Source: Leucobacter exalbidus (lineage in GTDB: Bacteria; Actinomycetota; Actinomycetes; Actinomycetales; Microbacteriaceae). From it: DNA of 64,000 nt. The stretch's first letter is position 1; each line of letters opens with the position of its first letter. Below, piece by piece: positions 50,377 to 59,457 of the stretch. The notes beneath the pieces are model-generated. The model was not told the origin of the DNA and made no database searches. It saw only the letters and a list, made by a program, of their open reading frames with translations. Made by a program: the position numbers and the translations under genes. The stretch lies in assembly GCF_017834145.1 (NCBI RefSeq), contig NZ_JAFIDA010000001.1, forward strand, positions 1,426,001 through 1,490,000, written 5' to 3'.

Positions 50377-52563
50377 GTGGTAACTTCTCTCTCTGCTCCA
50401 GCGACCCGTGTCGCGTCTTATCCTTTTACGGGTTTCCGACCGGACATCCAAGGAATGCGTGCAATCGCAGTAGGCGTGGTGCTTCTGTACCACGCAAACG
50501 CACCGTTCTTGCCGGGCGGTTTCGTCGGAGTCGACATCTTCTTTGTCATCTCGGGTTACCTCATCACCGGCCTTTTGCTGCGCGAAGCTCTCACCACTGG
50601 GCGCATCAATCTCGCTGAGTTCTATGGGAAGCGCGCACGGCGGATCCTGCCAGCAGCAACGATCGTGTTGCTGGTTACTCTCGCTTTGACGGTACTTTTC
50701 CTACCGCAGCTCCGCTGGCAGCAAATTGGCACTGAGGCCGTAGGCGCAGTGTTCTATGTTGCGAACTGGATATTTGCGGCGGGAACCGACTATCTCAACG
50801 CGGAAGTAGCGGCCAGCCCTCTCCAGCATTTCTGGACGCTGTCAGTTGAGGAACAGTTTTATATCGTCTGGCCCCTTATTCTGGTCGCGCTGCTCTTCGC
50901 AATTCGCGGCAAGGCTGTTCGAGCTGAGGCCCGTGGAACAGTGGCCCCGGATCAAGCCCGCATTATGCGATATGCGAGCTATGGCGTACTTCTGCTTCTC
51001 ATTCCCTCGCTCGCGTGGTCAATATATTTGACGGCGACGAATCCAGCCCCTGCCTACTTCGTAACCACGACGCGTCTGTGGGAAATGGCGGTCGGTGCAG
51101 CGCTGGCAGTATTTGCTCGTTACACCGTGCGCATCCCCGATGCGATCGCGCTCACTTTGGGCTGGCTCGGGCTTGCAGGTATTTTGTTCGCTTCGCTGTT
51201 CTATACGTCGGCTGTACCCGCTTTCCCGGGCTCCGCAGCGTTGCTACCCACCCTCTCTGCAGCTGCGATCATTATCAGCGGCATGAACGGCCGCGCCGAG
51301 CGCGGAGTCGGCGTCCTACTCAAATTGCGGCCGATGCGTTGGGTGGGCGATATTTCATACTCGCTGTACCTTTGGCATTGGCCTCTCATCGCAGTCGGGA
51401 CCTACCTGTTGGGGGACGATCTAAGATTCCGTTGGGGGCTGTTGATCGTAGCCCTGGCGTTCATCCCCTCCTGGCTTAGCTACCGCTTTATCGAAGGTCC
51501 GTTCCGCGACTGGCCCCGATTGAAGAAGTCTGCCAGCGCTTCACTGAAAGCGGGCGCGGTCCTCATGCTTGTGACCGTCATCGCTGCTGCCACCGTGATC
51601 GTTGCCCCACGGGTACTCGCACCGCAAGCAGAAACCATTGACGGACAGAGCATCGGTGCCGAAGCCCTAACAACTGACTTTTCTAACGACGATATCGCCA
51701 GTTTCACAGACGCAGGCAAGCCGGTAGACGTCATTGAAGGCGGGTTCACTCCCGCTGCTATCGATGCGCGCGAGGATAACCCTGTTGTCTATGACTTGGG
51801 CTGCCATCTCGGCCTAGAAGACTCGGAAATCCTTGTAGACGAGTGCATTTTTGGCGATCCCGAAAGCGATACTTCGATCGTTTTGGTGGGCGACTCTCAC
51901 GCTGCCAACTGGTTCGTGCCGCTTGCTGCTCTTGCTGAGAAAAATGGCTGGAAACTACGGAGTGCAACCAAGGCTGCATGCGGATTTTCTGCGGCTACCC
52001 AGTTCACGGAAAAGGGTGACTACACCCTATGCTCAGACTGGAATAAGCAAATGGTTGAGGATCTCCGCGCTGAAAAGCCCGACCTCGTCATCATGGCAAA
52101 TTCCAACGCCCGCAGCCGGATCCGGGACGATAACGGCGAGGTCTTGAAAGATGATGTTGCCGTTGCCGCATTCGCGCAAGGTATCGTGGACAACGTCACC
52201 CGTCTGGAAGAAGCGGGGGTTCCCACATTGTTGTTCGAGGACACCCCTAAGATGAATCAAGACATCCCTGACTGTGTTTCAGCCAACCCCGATGAGCTCA
52301 CTAAGTGCGCAACTTCGCGAGTTGAAGCTATAGATGAACGCAGCAATCCCGAGCAAATTGTGGTCGACACTCTCAAGAACGTTGATCTGATCGACATGAA
52401 CAACTGGACTTGCCCCGACACCGAGCTATGCCCGGCGGTAGTTGGAAACGTCCTGATGTGGCGCGATCGGCACCACTTCACTGAAACGTTTGCAAAGACG
52501 TTAGTTCAGCCATTGGAGGCAGCTTTGCAAGCTAGCCCGACAGCTCAGCGCATACTGTACTAA
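50377..52563 (+). CDS. Acyltransferase-3 / SGNH surface-glycan acyltransferase
   Basis: A 728-residue membrane protein. Ten or so helices form the acyltransferase-3 domain (about 15-370), beginning RPDIQGMRAIAVG with the catalytic-type H in LLYHANAPFLPGG, and FVGVDIFFVISGYLITG. An extracytoplasmic SGNH hydrolase domain follows with GDSHAANW (Ser) and the C-terminal D-x-x-H motif DRHHFTETF. Such OafA-type proteins add acetyl or other acyl groups to sugars. The frame is open to GTG/ATG upstream at 50314, inside the terminator region; GTG 50377 is chosen because TAAGCT lies 8 nt before it. Confidence 0.87.
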   Translation: MVTSLSAPATRVASYPFTGFRPDIQGMRAIAVGVVLLYHANAPFLPGGFVGVDIFFVISGYLITGLLLREALTTGRINLAEFYGKRARRILPAATIVLLVTLALTVLFLPQLRWQQIGTEAVGAVFYVANWIFAAGTDYLNAEVAASPLQHFWTLSVEEQFYIVWPLILVALLFAIRGKAVRAEARGTVAPDQARIMRYASYGVLLLLIPSLAWSIYLTATNPAPAYFVTTTRLWEMAVGAALAVFARYTVRIPDAIALTLGWLGLAGILFASLFYTSAVPAFPGSAALLPTLSAAAIIISGMNGRAERGVGVLLKLRPMRWVGDISYSLYLWHWPLIAVGTYLLGDDLRFRWGLLIVALAFIPSWLSYRFIEGPFRDWPRLKKSASASLKAGAVLMLVTVIAAATVIVAPRVLAPQAETIDGQSIGAEALTTDFSNDDIASFTDAGKPVDVIEGGFTPAAIDAREDNPVVYDLGCHLGLEDSEILVDECIFGDPESDTSIVLVGDSHAANWFVPLAALAEKNGWKLRSATKAACGFSAATQFTEKGDYTLCSDWNKQMVEDLRAEKPDLVIMANSNARSRIRDDNGEVLKDDVAVAAFAQGIVDNVTRLEEAGVPTLLFEDTPKMNQDIPDCVSANPDELTKCATSRVEAIDERSNPEQIVVDTLKNVDLIDMNNWTCPDTELCPAVVGNVLMWRDRHHFTETFAKTLVQPLEAALQASPTAQRILY

Positions 52564-52926
52564 TCACCCCGCAACGCTTTCCAAGTGCCGAGGTAAAGAG
52601 TTACGAACGCTTCTCCCGCTTCAATGCGGGAGAAGCGTTTCCTATTTCAGTCGCCAGTTCTTTGCTACGGCCAACCGATGGATCTCCGCCAAACAAGGAA
52701 TCCATAAGACCCTCAGCGTGCACTCAACTTTAGTTAGGCGTTAAAACAGCTAACTCAATGAAAACTCACGACTTGGTGCCACTTCATTGAATAATTGGCC
52801 GATATGCGTCCCTGACGCCTCAAAGTCTGAAATTCTCAGCTAAACTTCCTGCGGGGACGCTGAGCGTTGACGGTGAATATCGCACAACGCGAAACACAGG
52901 ACTTAAGCAACAGTATGGGAATCAAA
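52564..52926. other. 363-bp intergenic region with terminator and AT-rich promoter area
   Basis: Holds the acyltransferase terminator and an AT-rich stretch from about 52700 with an AGTTAG/CTAACT dyad (52732-52755 region). No gene is convincing. The promoter for the secreted 280-residue protein must lie near the end. Confidence 0.5.
52606..52639 (+). terminator. Intrinsic terminator after the acyltransferase gene
   Basis: Perfect 14-bp stem AACGCTTCTCCCGC with its complement, 6-nt loop TTCAAT, then TCCTATTTC. Confidence 0.9.
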
Positions 52927-53709
52927 ATGAAGAAGATTAAGAAATTCGGCATTGGCGCAGTCGCGCTTTTGGCTGTAGTGGGCTTGGGCCTTGGCCCAGT
53001 ATCACCGGCCCAGGCTGCGCCGTTCAGTAATCCAAAGATTGATAGTTTTCCGTCGACGTCAAAGCAGCCCACCAGCGGTACGCGCACCGTCGCAGGCAAG
53101 GTCTACGTTTACGGTTCGAACAAGACCAACTACTACTACACGAACTACAACTACGTGAAGATGGCGAACCTCAAGCGAAACCCGGGCGTTAAGTCCGCAA
53201 ACGTTATCCGGCCTCGTGTTGACTCCAAGAAGGTCTACGCGAACCAGTGGAACAAGGCCAGCCTTTCGGTTGGACGCTACACCACCCCCGGCCGCTACTC
53301 ACTCAAGGTGCCCGTAACTGAGCGCAAGTACAGCTCTGCCGGCTACTACCAGGGCGAAACAACTCGCAGCAGCGTATCGCAGAACTTCTCGGTGTACGCT
53401 CACACAGCGAACTCACGCAATGACTCGTGGATCAGCGGCTACAGCAACCGTAACGGCAGCTTCAACGTCAACGTTTACGCCCCCGATTACCAGTCAGGCG
53501 CTCGTGTCTCAGTCTGGTACAAGGCTAAGGGCAAGACGACGTACAAGAAGGTTGCCAACGGCACGCTCGAAGCAACTAGCTACGCCTCAAAGGCAGCCAT
53601 CCGAGTCAAGTCGATGCATAAGCTTCGTGCTGGCGGATACGTCTACGTCAAGGTTGAGGGCGTGTCTTACGCTCCGGCTTACAAGACTGCGTCTGGCAAG
53701 ATTAGCTAG
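52927..53709 (+). CDS. Secreted tyrosine-rich protein of unknown function
   Basis: A 260-residue exported protein. A classical signal peptide (MKKIKKFGIGAVALLAVVG) ends near PAQAA, position 29-31. The mature part is rich in Tyr, Ser, Asn and Lys (for example NKTNYYYTNYNYVKM), without cysteines, and looks like an all-beta repeat of two Ig-like modules (one ending NFSVYAHT). I do not recognise a family. ATG 52927 has GGGA upstream; ATG 52915 and TTG 52867 are alternatives. A perfect terminator follows, so it is a single-gene unit, near surface-glycan genes, and probably a surface or wall component. Confidence 0.75.
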   Translation: MKKIKKFGIGAVALLAVVGLGLGPVSPAQAAPFSNPKIDSFPSTSKQPTSGTRTVAGKVYVYGSNKTNYYYTNYNYVKMANLKRNPGVKSANVIRPRVDSKKVYANQWNKASLSVGRYTTPGRYSLKVPVTERKYSSAGYYQGETTRSSVSQNFSVYAHTANSRNDSWISGYSNRNGSFNVNVYAPDYQSGARVSVWYKAKGKTTYKKVANGTLEATSYASKAAIRVKSMHKLRAGGYVYVKVEGVSYAPAYKTASGKIS

Positions 53710-53720
53710 TCTCTACGTTG

Positions 53721-53757
53721 ACAGTGCGCCCCCTCGTCGCCCGAGGGGGCGCACTGT
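53721..53757 (+). terminator. Intrinsic terminator after the Tyr-rich protein
   Basis: Perfect 16-bp GC stem (53721-53736 and 53742-53757), 5-nt loop, followed by TGTGTC. Confidence 0.85.
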
Positions 53758-53828
53758 TGTGTCAGCCGACCTGCACTAGGATCGCACTTACAGTTCGTTA
53801 ATTCGCCCTCCGAGACATTGGCACAAGT

Positions 53829-54884
53829 ATGGCTAACCCAATCCGATTCATCTCCACGGGGGCCGCTGCCGCGGCTCTGGTACTTCTGGCAGGTTGTGCC
53901 TCTACCGATACAGCGTCGACGCCTAAAGTTCCAACCAGTCCCCTCGAAGAGTATTTTCAGCAAATTGATGAACTAACCTCACAGGAAGACACAGACACCG
54001 CGACACAGTTTGAAGCTATCGAGCTCGCGGTCGCAGAATGCATGATCTCCGAAGGTTTTGAGTACGAGCCAGAGAAATGGGTCGATATTGAGTCCGACGA
54101 TGAAGTGGACGAAGGCCCTGAATGGGGCTCTATAGATTTTGCCAAGACCTACGGTTTCGGGATTGCAGCATGGCCTGGCAGCGAGGCTTCTGATGAGGAC
54201 ACGACAGCAGAGGTTGAGTCCGAAGAGGTAGTGTCCGCTAATCAGACGTACTACGATTCCCTCTCCAGCTCAGAGCAAGATGCCTATCTGGAGGCGCTCT
54301 ACGGTGTAGATGGCGCCGTAGCCCAAGACCCGGGCGATCTTACGTTCGAGTCAGACGAACTCTCAGATGAGGGATTTGTCGAAGAGAACACGAACGCTGT
54401 ACCTGGTTGCTATCAAAAGGGCGCTGAAGAGGTCACCGGCACAGGCGACACCGCCGCGGCAATCTATGATGATCCGGCTTATCAAGACCTCTGGGACTCC
54501 CTAGATGATTTCTACGCAGATCTTGAGACTCCTAAAGCTGTAGAGACCATCGACGCCGAATGGCAGAAGTGCATGGATTCGAAGGGGCTCGCTCAGGTCG
54601 CTACAGACGGTCGCGAGAACGTTGCAGCGCAGCTCTACGAGGAATACGACAACCTCACCGTAAGCCCTGACGGGGTCGAGATTATTGATCTCGACGAGGA
54701 GGCCATCGCTGAATTCACTAAGCGCGAGATCGAAGTTGCAGTCCCTGACGCGGAGTGCGCAGTCAAGGTCAATTACGACGTGCGACTGCAAGAGGCTTAC
54801 AACGAGCTGGAACAAGAGTTTGTTTCGCAGCACAAGGCACAGCTTGATGCGCTTCTAGCTGGCGCAAACAAGCAGACGAAATAG
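53829..54884 (+). CDS. Acidic lipoprotein of unknown function, in MacAB-like operon
   Basis: A 351-residue lipoprotein: signal with LLAGC (C23 region, ALVLLAGCAST). The mature part is very acidic, with segments such as ESDDEVDEGPEW and four cysteines in the pattern VAECMISEGFEYEP, VPGCYQKGAEE, WQKCMDSKGL and DAECAVKVNYDVR; these could form two disulfides. The repeated C-M-x-x-x-G motif suggests an internal duplication. No family recognised. It lies 5 nt before a membrane-fusion gene and its ABC ATPase and permease, and is likely a partner or substrate-capturing subunit of that transporter. Confidence 0.75.
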   Translation: MANPIRFISTGAAAAALVLLAGCASTDTASTPKVPTSPLEEYFQQIDELTSQEDTDTATQFEAIELAVAECMISEGFEYEPEKWVDIESDDEVDEGPEWGSIDFAKTYGFGIAAWPGSEASDEDTTAEVESEEVVSANQTYYDSLSSSEQDAYLEALYGVDGAVAQDPGDLTFESDELSDEGFVEENTNAVPGCYQKGAEEVTGTGDTAAAIYDDPAYQDLWDSLDDFYADLETPKAVETIDAEWQKCMDSKGLAQVATDGRENVAAQLYEEYDNLTVSPDGVEIIDLDEEAIAEFTKREIEVAVPDAECAVKVNYDVRLQEAYNELEQEFVSQHKAQLDALLAGANKQTK

Positions 54885-54889
54885 AGCAT

Positions 54890-56524
54890 ATGGATAGCCA
54901 GTCGCCCGACGAATTGAACAAGCTGCTTCTCGAAGAGGACAGCGCGGCAGATGACGCTGCCGTAAATGCTCCAGCGGCCAAAAAAGCAAAGAAGCCGTGG
55001 CAAGGCAAGCGCCTTGTGGTCCTTGTCGCAGGCGTCGCCGTAGTGTCTCTCTTGGCCGGCGTTGGCCTCATGCAGTTCATTGTGTCGCCCGCAGAGCTCG
55101 CCGCGCGTACTGAGCCGCCGGAGGCCGGAGTTGTTACGGCGCCGCTCGAAGTTCGCGTCATCAAGAACACGGTAGTCACACGAGCCGATGTTGGCTATGC
55201 GGGGGCCGTGGACGTGACAATTGACTCCGCTGGCGAAACTTCTATTGTTACGGGCCGGGTTCCAAAAGTCGGGTCTGTGCTCAATGCTAAAGATATTGCA
55301 CTTGAAGTCGTAGGCCGCCCTGTCATTGTATTGCCTGGCGCGCTTCCCGCATATCGAGATTTGTCTATTGGTTCTAGCGGCCCTGACGTAACTCAGCTCC
55401 ATACTGCGCTCACCAGCTTGGGCTACGCTGCCGGAGACTCCGACACGTTCACGTCCGCAACTTCAGCAGCGATCCAAGCGCTTTACAACGATATTGGGTA
55501 TCTTCCGCCGAGTTCTTCCAACTCGGGCGAGGAAGGAGGAACCGGCAGCGGCAATGGGATTCGTGATGCTGAGCGGGCAGTACAGGAAGCAAACGCTTCT
55601 CTTGCTGCGGCTAACTCAGCGTATGCTGCCGCTGCGTCTCCTCAGTCCGGCGCCGCTGTCGTAGAGGCCCAGAATGCCGTAGCCGCTGCACAGCGTGCCC
55701 TCGATGCAGCAAGAAACGCCAAGGAATCCCCAGATACCATTTTCACGCTAGAGGGAGACCTCTCACTGGCGCAAGCTCAGCTTGCTGAAGCTCAGGCGCC
55801 TCAAGATTTGGACTCTTTTCAGTTAGAGGTAAACGCTGCACAGTCAGCCCTGGAACTAGCCCAGGAAGACCTCGCGACTGCTCAAGAAAATGCGATGCCT
55901 GGTCTCCCATCGAGTGAGGTCTTGTTTCTATCTGACCTGCCCCGCCGTGTTGACCAGGTCAATGTTCAGCGAGGCAAGCCTCTTGATAGCACCGCGCTTG
56001 TCGTTTCTGGAAACACTTTGACGTTGACTGGCTCACTCACAAAGCAGGATGCTCCTCTCATCAAAGAAGGCATGGAAGCCGTGTTCTCTGTGCCGGGCGG
56101 AGATGATTTCACCGCAACCGTCACCAAAGTCGAAAAGGCCACGTCGCGCCAGAGTTCTGACGAAGGTGGCGATGAGGGCGGAGACGAAGAACGCTCTTCC
56201 AACGGCCCCAGCGGCCCTTATGTAGTAACGCTGGAGCCGAACAAGCTCAACAAAAAGCAGACCTCTGAGCTGCGCGACGCAAACGTCCGGATTAGTTTCG
56301 AGATCGAATCGACCGGAGGTGAAGTTCTCGCTGTTCCGATCGCCGCGCTCACTGCGGGGCCGGACGGTTCCAGCCGGATCGAGATTGCGCAGTCACAAAA
56401 CGCTAATCCTGATGACACTGAAATCATCGACGTCGAGACTGGGCTTTCTGCGCAGGGTTTCGTGGAGGTGATCTCAGACGATCCTCGGGTCGCTGAAGGC
56501 GCCAAAGTCGTGGTCGGCCGATGA
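54890..56524 (+). CDS. Membrane-fusion (MacA-like) protein with peptidoglycan-binding domain
   Basis: A 544-residue protein. A cytosolic N-terminus and one transmembrane helix (about 42-62) are followed by a periplasmic-side lipoyl/beta-barrel region, a PG_binding_1 type domain (about 160-210: GSSGPDVTQLHTALTSLGY), a long Ala/Gln-rich coiled coil (about 225-345), and a C-terminal HlyD/beta-barrel region (ALVVSGNTLTLTGSL...). Such adaptors link MacB-type ABC transporters to the cell wall in Gram-positive bacteria. Its end overlaps the ATPase start. A short acidic Gly/Glu insertion (DEGGDEGGDEE) lies near residue 425. Confidence 0.85.
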   Translation: MDSQSPDELNKLLLEEDSAADDAAVNAPAAKKAKKPWQGKRLVVLVAGVAVVSLLAGVGLMQFIVSPAELAARTEPPEAGVVTAPLEVRVIKNTVVTRADVGYAGAVDVTIDSAGETSIVTGRVPKVGSVLNAKDIALEVVGRPVIVLPGALPAYRDLSIGSSGPDVTQLHTALTSLGYAAGDSDTFTSATSAAIQALYNDIGYLPPSSSNSGEEGGTGSGNGIRDAERAVQEANASLAAANSAYAAAASPQSGAAVVEAQNAVAAAQRALDAARNAKESPDTIFTLEGDLSLAQAQLAEAQAPQDLDSFQLEVNAAQSALELAQEDLATAQENAMPGLPSSEVLFLSDLPRRVDQVNVQRGKPLDSTALVVSGNTLTLTGSLTKQDAPLIKEGMEAVFSVPGGDDFTATVTKVEKATSRQSSDEGGDEGGDEERSSNGPSGPYVVTLEPNKLNKKQTSELRDANVRISFEIESTGGEVLAVPIAALTAGPDGSSRIEIAQSQNANPDDTEIIDVETGLSAQGFVEVISDDPRVAEGAKVVVGR

Positions 56525-57216
56525 CATTGATGATCAGCCCGGATTCTCCGGTCATTAATGCTGTCGATTTAACGAAGATTTTTCCCGGTCCTCCGGCCGT
56601 TAATGCACTTCGTGGTGTTGATCTACGTGTGGACCAGGGCGATTATGTCGCAATCGTAGGCCCCTCAGGTTCGGGAAAATCGACAATTCTCAACATGTTC
56701 GGTTTGTTAGACCGCCCCTCCAGCGGAAAACTGACGTTCCGTGGTCTGCCCACCGAGAATCTAAGCGAAGACGATCGAGCAGCACTCCGAGGCGAACACA
56801 TCGGGTTCGTATTTCAAGCATTTCACTTACTCCCTCAGCGCACAGTTCTTGAGAATGTGATGCTTGCCACGACATATGCCCCTATCCCCAAGGACGAGCG
56901 AGAGGGCCGCGCTCGCGAAGCCCTCGAGCGTGTAGGTCTCGGGCATCGCATAAATTTCACGCCCACCACGCTCTCTGGCGGCGAACGTCAACGAGTCGCT
57001 GTCGCACGCTCAGTGTGCACTTCGCCGAGCTTGCTACTGGCGGATGAGCCCACGGGCAACCTTGACCGCCAGAGTTCCAATGGCGTCATGGAGCTGTTCG
57101 AAGAACTACACAACGACGGTCTCACCATCATGATCATCACGCACGATGACGCTGTTGCTCGGCGTGCGCAACGTCGCATTCGTATTCACGACGGCAGTCT
57201 CGAGGAACTCACGTGA
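56521..57216 (+). CDS. ABC transporter ATPase (MacB/LolD type)
   Basis: A 231-residue ATPase: Walker [11 protein letters not shown]-loop VFQAFHLLPQ, signature LSGGERQRVAVARS, Walker B LLLADEPTGNLD and H-loop ITHDDAVA. It belongs to the MacB/LolD/FtsE group that drives mechanical work on outer or envelope partners rather than uptake. The ATG overlaps the adaptor stop (ATGA), and its own stop overlaps the permease start (GTGA), so the three are translationally coupled. Confidence 0.93.
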   Translation: MTLMISPDSPVINAVDLTKIFPGPPAVNALRGVDLRVDQGDYVAIVGPSGSGKSTILNMFGLLDRPSSGKLTFRGLPTENLSEDDRAALRGEHIGFVFQAFHLLPQRTVLENVMLATTYAPIPKDEREGRAREALERVGLGHRINFTPTTLSGGERQRVAVARSVCTSPSLLLADEPTGNLDRQSSNGVMELFEELHNDGLTIMIITHDDAVARRAQRRIRIHDGSLEELT

Positions 57217-58544
57217 GTAACGATTCTCTGGAGCCACCTGCCACGGCTCGCCCGTCTCTGTTAGCCAAGCTTCGGGCCATACCGACTCGACTTTTCTCAC
57301 GTCGTTCCCGCAATTCCAATCGGCACGCACGAGGAGTTGGATTCTCCAAGAGCGACTTGGTCAATGAAGCTTTGACCAGTGTCGGTGCTCGTCCTTCAAG
57401 GCTATTGATTACGCTCACTGGCACGGTGCTCGGTGTGGCATCCCTTGTGGCCACGATCGGTATGGCGCAAACAACAGCCGGGCAGATTTCAAAGCAGTTT
57501 GATCAGGTAGCTGCAACCAGGGTTACTGTGGAGCCCAAGACTTCGGGCACTCAAGACAAGAAGAGAGTCCAGATTTCACTCCCCTGGGACTCAGTCGATC
57601 GGGTTACCGGGCTGGCTGGTATTGAGAATGCGTCTCTTTTTGCACCCGTTGAGACTCAAGCTGAGATCTCTACAATCGAGATACATGACCCTACGGCGGT
57701 AAAACTCGTATCTCCCAATATCATCGCTGCGTCCGCAGACCTTCTCGACACCGTCGAGGGCAAGATCCAAACTGGTAGGTTCTTTGACGTAGGACATGAC
57801 CAGCGGCGAGACCATGTGGTCGTGCTTGGCGTGGACGCTGCTGAAAAACTCGGGATCAACCGAGTCAACGGTCAACCATCAATTTTTATCGATGGCAAGC
57901 CTTACACCGTAATAGGAATCGTTGATGAGGTGGGCGCGCGTACTAGCCTGTTGAACTCCGTCATCATTCCGATCGGTACAGCACGGAGCGAGCTCGGACT
58001 CGCTCAGGCCCAAACGCTTGATATTCGCATCCAGGTTGGTGCGGGGTCAGTCGTTAAGGACCAGGCACGGCTCGCCCTCGCACCGAACACCCCCGACTCG
58101 TTCGAAGTCAAGGCACCGGGTGGTCGAGGAGACTTACAGACCGACATTCAGTCAGATATCAATGTAGTATTCCTTGCGCTCGGGCTCATTGCTTTACTCG
58201 CTGGCGGCATCAGTATTGCAAGCGTTACGCTCATGTCGGTGATGGAACGTGTCGGAGAAATTGGGCTCCGACGCGCCCTAGGCGCGCGCACCCGCGATAT
58301 CGCAGCTCAGTTCATGCTCGAGTCCGCAACTACGGGTGTTATCGGAGGGCTCATCGGTGCGGCAGCCGGTGTTTTCGTACTTGCCGGTGTTTCTCTCACT
58401 CAGGGGTGGACGCCAGTAATTGCACTGTGGGTACCCGCGCTCGGAGTCGCGACCGGAGCTCTCGTGGGATTCGCAGCTGGGACATACCCCGCACTTAAGG
58501 CTTCCAAGATCGAACCTGTCACGGCACTTCGAGACGGGGCCTGA
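57213..58544 (+). CDS. ABC transporter permease (MacB/FtsX type)
   Basis: A 443-residue protein with one N-terminal helix (about 65-87), a large extracytoplasmic MacB_PCD domain (about 90-300), and three C-terminal helices with the FtsX signature (GEIGLRRALGARTRDIAAQF). This is the type VII ABC fold. With the adaptor and lipoprotein it probably exports a peptide or drug, or senses and responds to envelope damage. GTG start overlapping the ATPase gene. Confidence 0.92.
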   Translation: MSNDSLEPPATARPSLLAKLRAIPTRLFSRRSRNSNRHARGVGFSKSDLVNEALTSVGARPSRLLITLTGTVLGVASLVATIGMAQTTAGQISKQFDQVAATRVTVEPKTSGTQDKKRVQISLPWDSVDRVTGLAGIENASLFAPVETQAEISTIEIHDPTAVKLVSPNIIAASADLLDTVEGKIQTGRFFDVGHDQRRDHVVVLGVDAAEKLGINRVNGQPSIFIDGKPYTVIGIVDEVGARTSLLNSVIIPIGTARSELGLAQAQTLDIRIQVGAGSVVKDQARLALAPNTPDSFEVKAPGGRGDLQTDIQSDINVVFLALGLIALLAGGISIASVTLMSVMERVGEIGLRRALGARTRDIAAQFMLESATTGVIGGLIGAAAGVFVLAGVSLTQGWTPVIALWVPALGVATGALVGFAAGTYPALKASKIEPVTALRDGA

Positions 58545-58550
58545 CTCCGC

Positions 58551-59414
58551 TTAGACGCCGCTCTTGCGCTCCCCTGGCAGCCCTTTACCAACGACTTCAC
58601 GGAAGACGATCTTCTTCGCCCACGCAGGCATCAGTCTATAGGCGCCTTTGAGTACTACATTGCGCAGGTATTGGGCTCGCGTGATGAAGCCAAGTTTGAG
58701 CATTGCCCCTTGCAATTTCCATTCTGTGCGGGCTTCGGTCCAGCCACCCCTGCGGGCGAAAGCTCCAGATCCGACACGATACTTCACGAGCGGCTCAGAG
58801 ATATTCTCGACCCTGGCCCCAGAAGAAATCATCCGGATACCAAGCCAGTAGTCTTCCATTTTGCCAAAGGGTTCGTAGCGGCCGACTCGATCGAGCGCTT
58901 CAACTCGATACATTATCGTCGGGTGATTGAACGGGTTATGACTACGCGCATGGTTGCGAATCCGCTCAGATCCGACAGGCGGCACTCGAACCGCTCCCAG
59001 CTGCGCAGGGTCATTATCAAACTCAACCATGCCTGTCCCGACGAGATCAAATCCCTCTTCGATCAGCGCCCACTGCCGGGCAAAACGCTGCGGCACAGAC
59101 ACATCATCGGCGTCCATTCTCGCGACTACAGGGTAATCACATTCCGCTAACCCTGCGTTGAGCGCTCGTGTGAGGCCTCCGTTTTCAGTAAGCCTCACCA
59201 CGCGCACCGGAACCAAGCTCTCCGACTCGATACGAGCGAGCTCAGCAACGAGTGCGTCGTTGACGGGACCGTCCTGCACAATCACGACCTCGGCTGGACG
59301 CAAAGTTTGTGCGGTCACAGAGCTTTCAAAAGCTAGTCGCAAGTAGCTTGCGTCGTCGCCTGCGTACACCGGAAGCAGCAAGGAGAAATCACCGACGTGG
59401 GCTGATTCGTTCAT
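58551..59414 (-). CDS. GT2 glycosyltransferase
   Basis: A 287-residue enzyme of family GT2. SLLLPVYAGDDASYL starts the GT-A fold; VIVQDGPVN and the metal motif MDADDVSVPQR follow, then the acceptor helix NPFNHPTIMYR and the EDYWLGIRM region with the catalytic-base position. Probably adds a single sugar during surface-polymer assembly, on the inner face of the membrane. It faces the MacB-like permease gene with only 6 bp between their stops. Confidence 0.9.
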   Translation of the reverse strand: MNESAHVGDFSLLLPVYAGDDASYLRLAFESSVTAQTLRPAEVVIVQDGPVNDALVAELARIESESLVPVRVVRLTENGGLTRALNAGLAECDYPVVARMDADDVSVPQRFARQWALIEEGFDLVGTGMVEFDNDPAQLGAVRVPPVGSERIRNHARSHNPFNHPTIMYRVEALDRVGRYEPFGKMEDYWLGIRMISSGARVENISEPLVKYRVGSGAFARRGGWTEARTEWKLQGAMLKLGFITRAQYLRNVVLKGAYRLMPAWAKKIVFREVVGKGLPGERKSGV

Positions 59415-59457
59415 ACGATCCAGCCTAGCGGCCTGCCCTTACAAGGCTGGCCGATCG

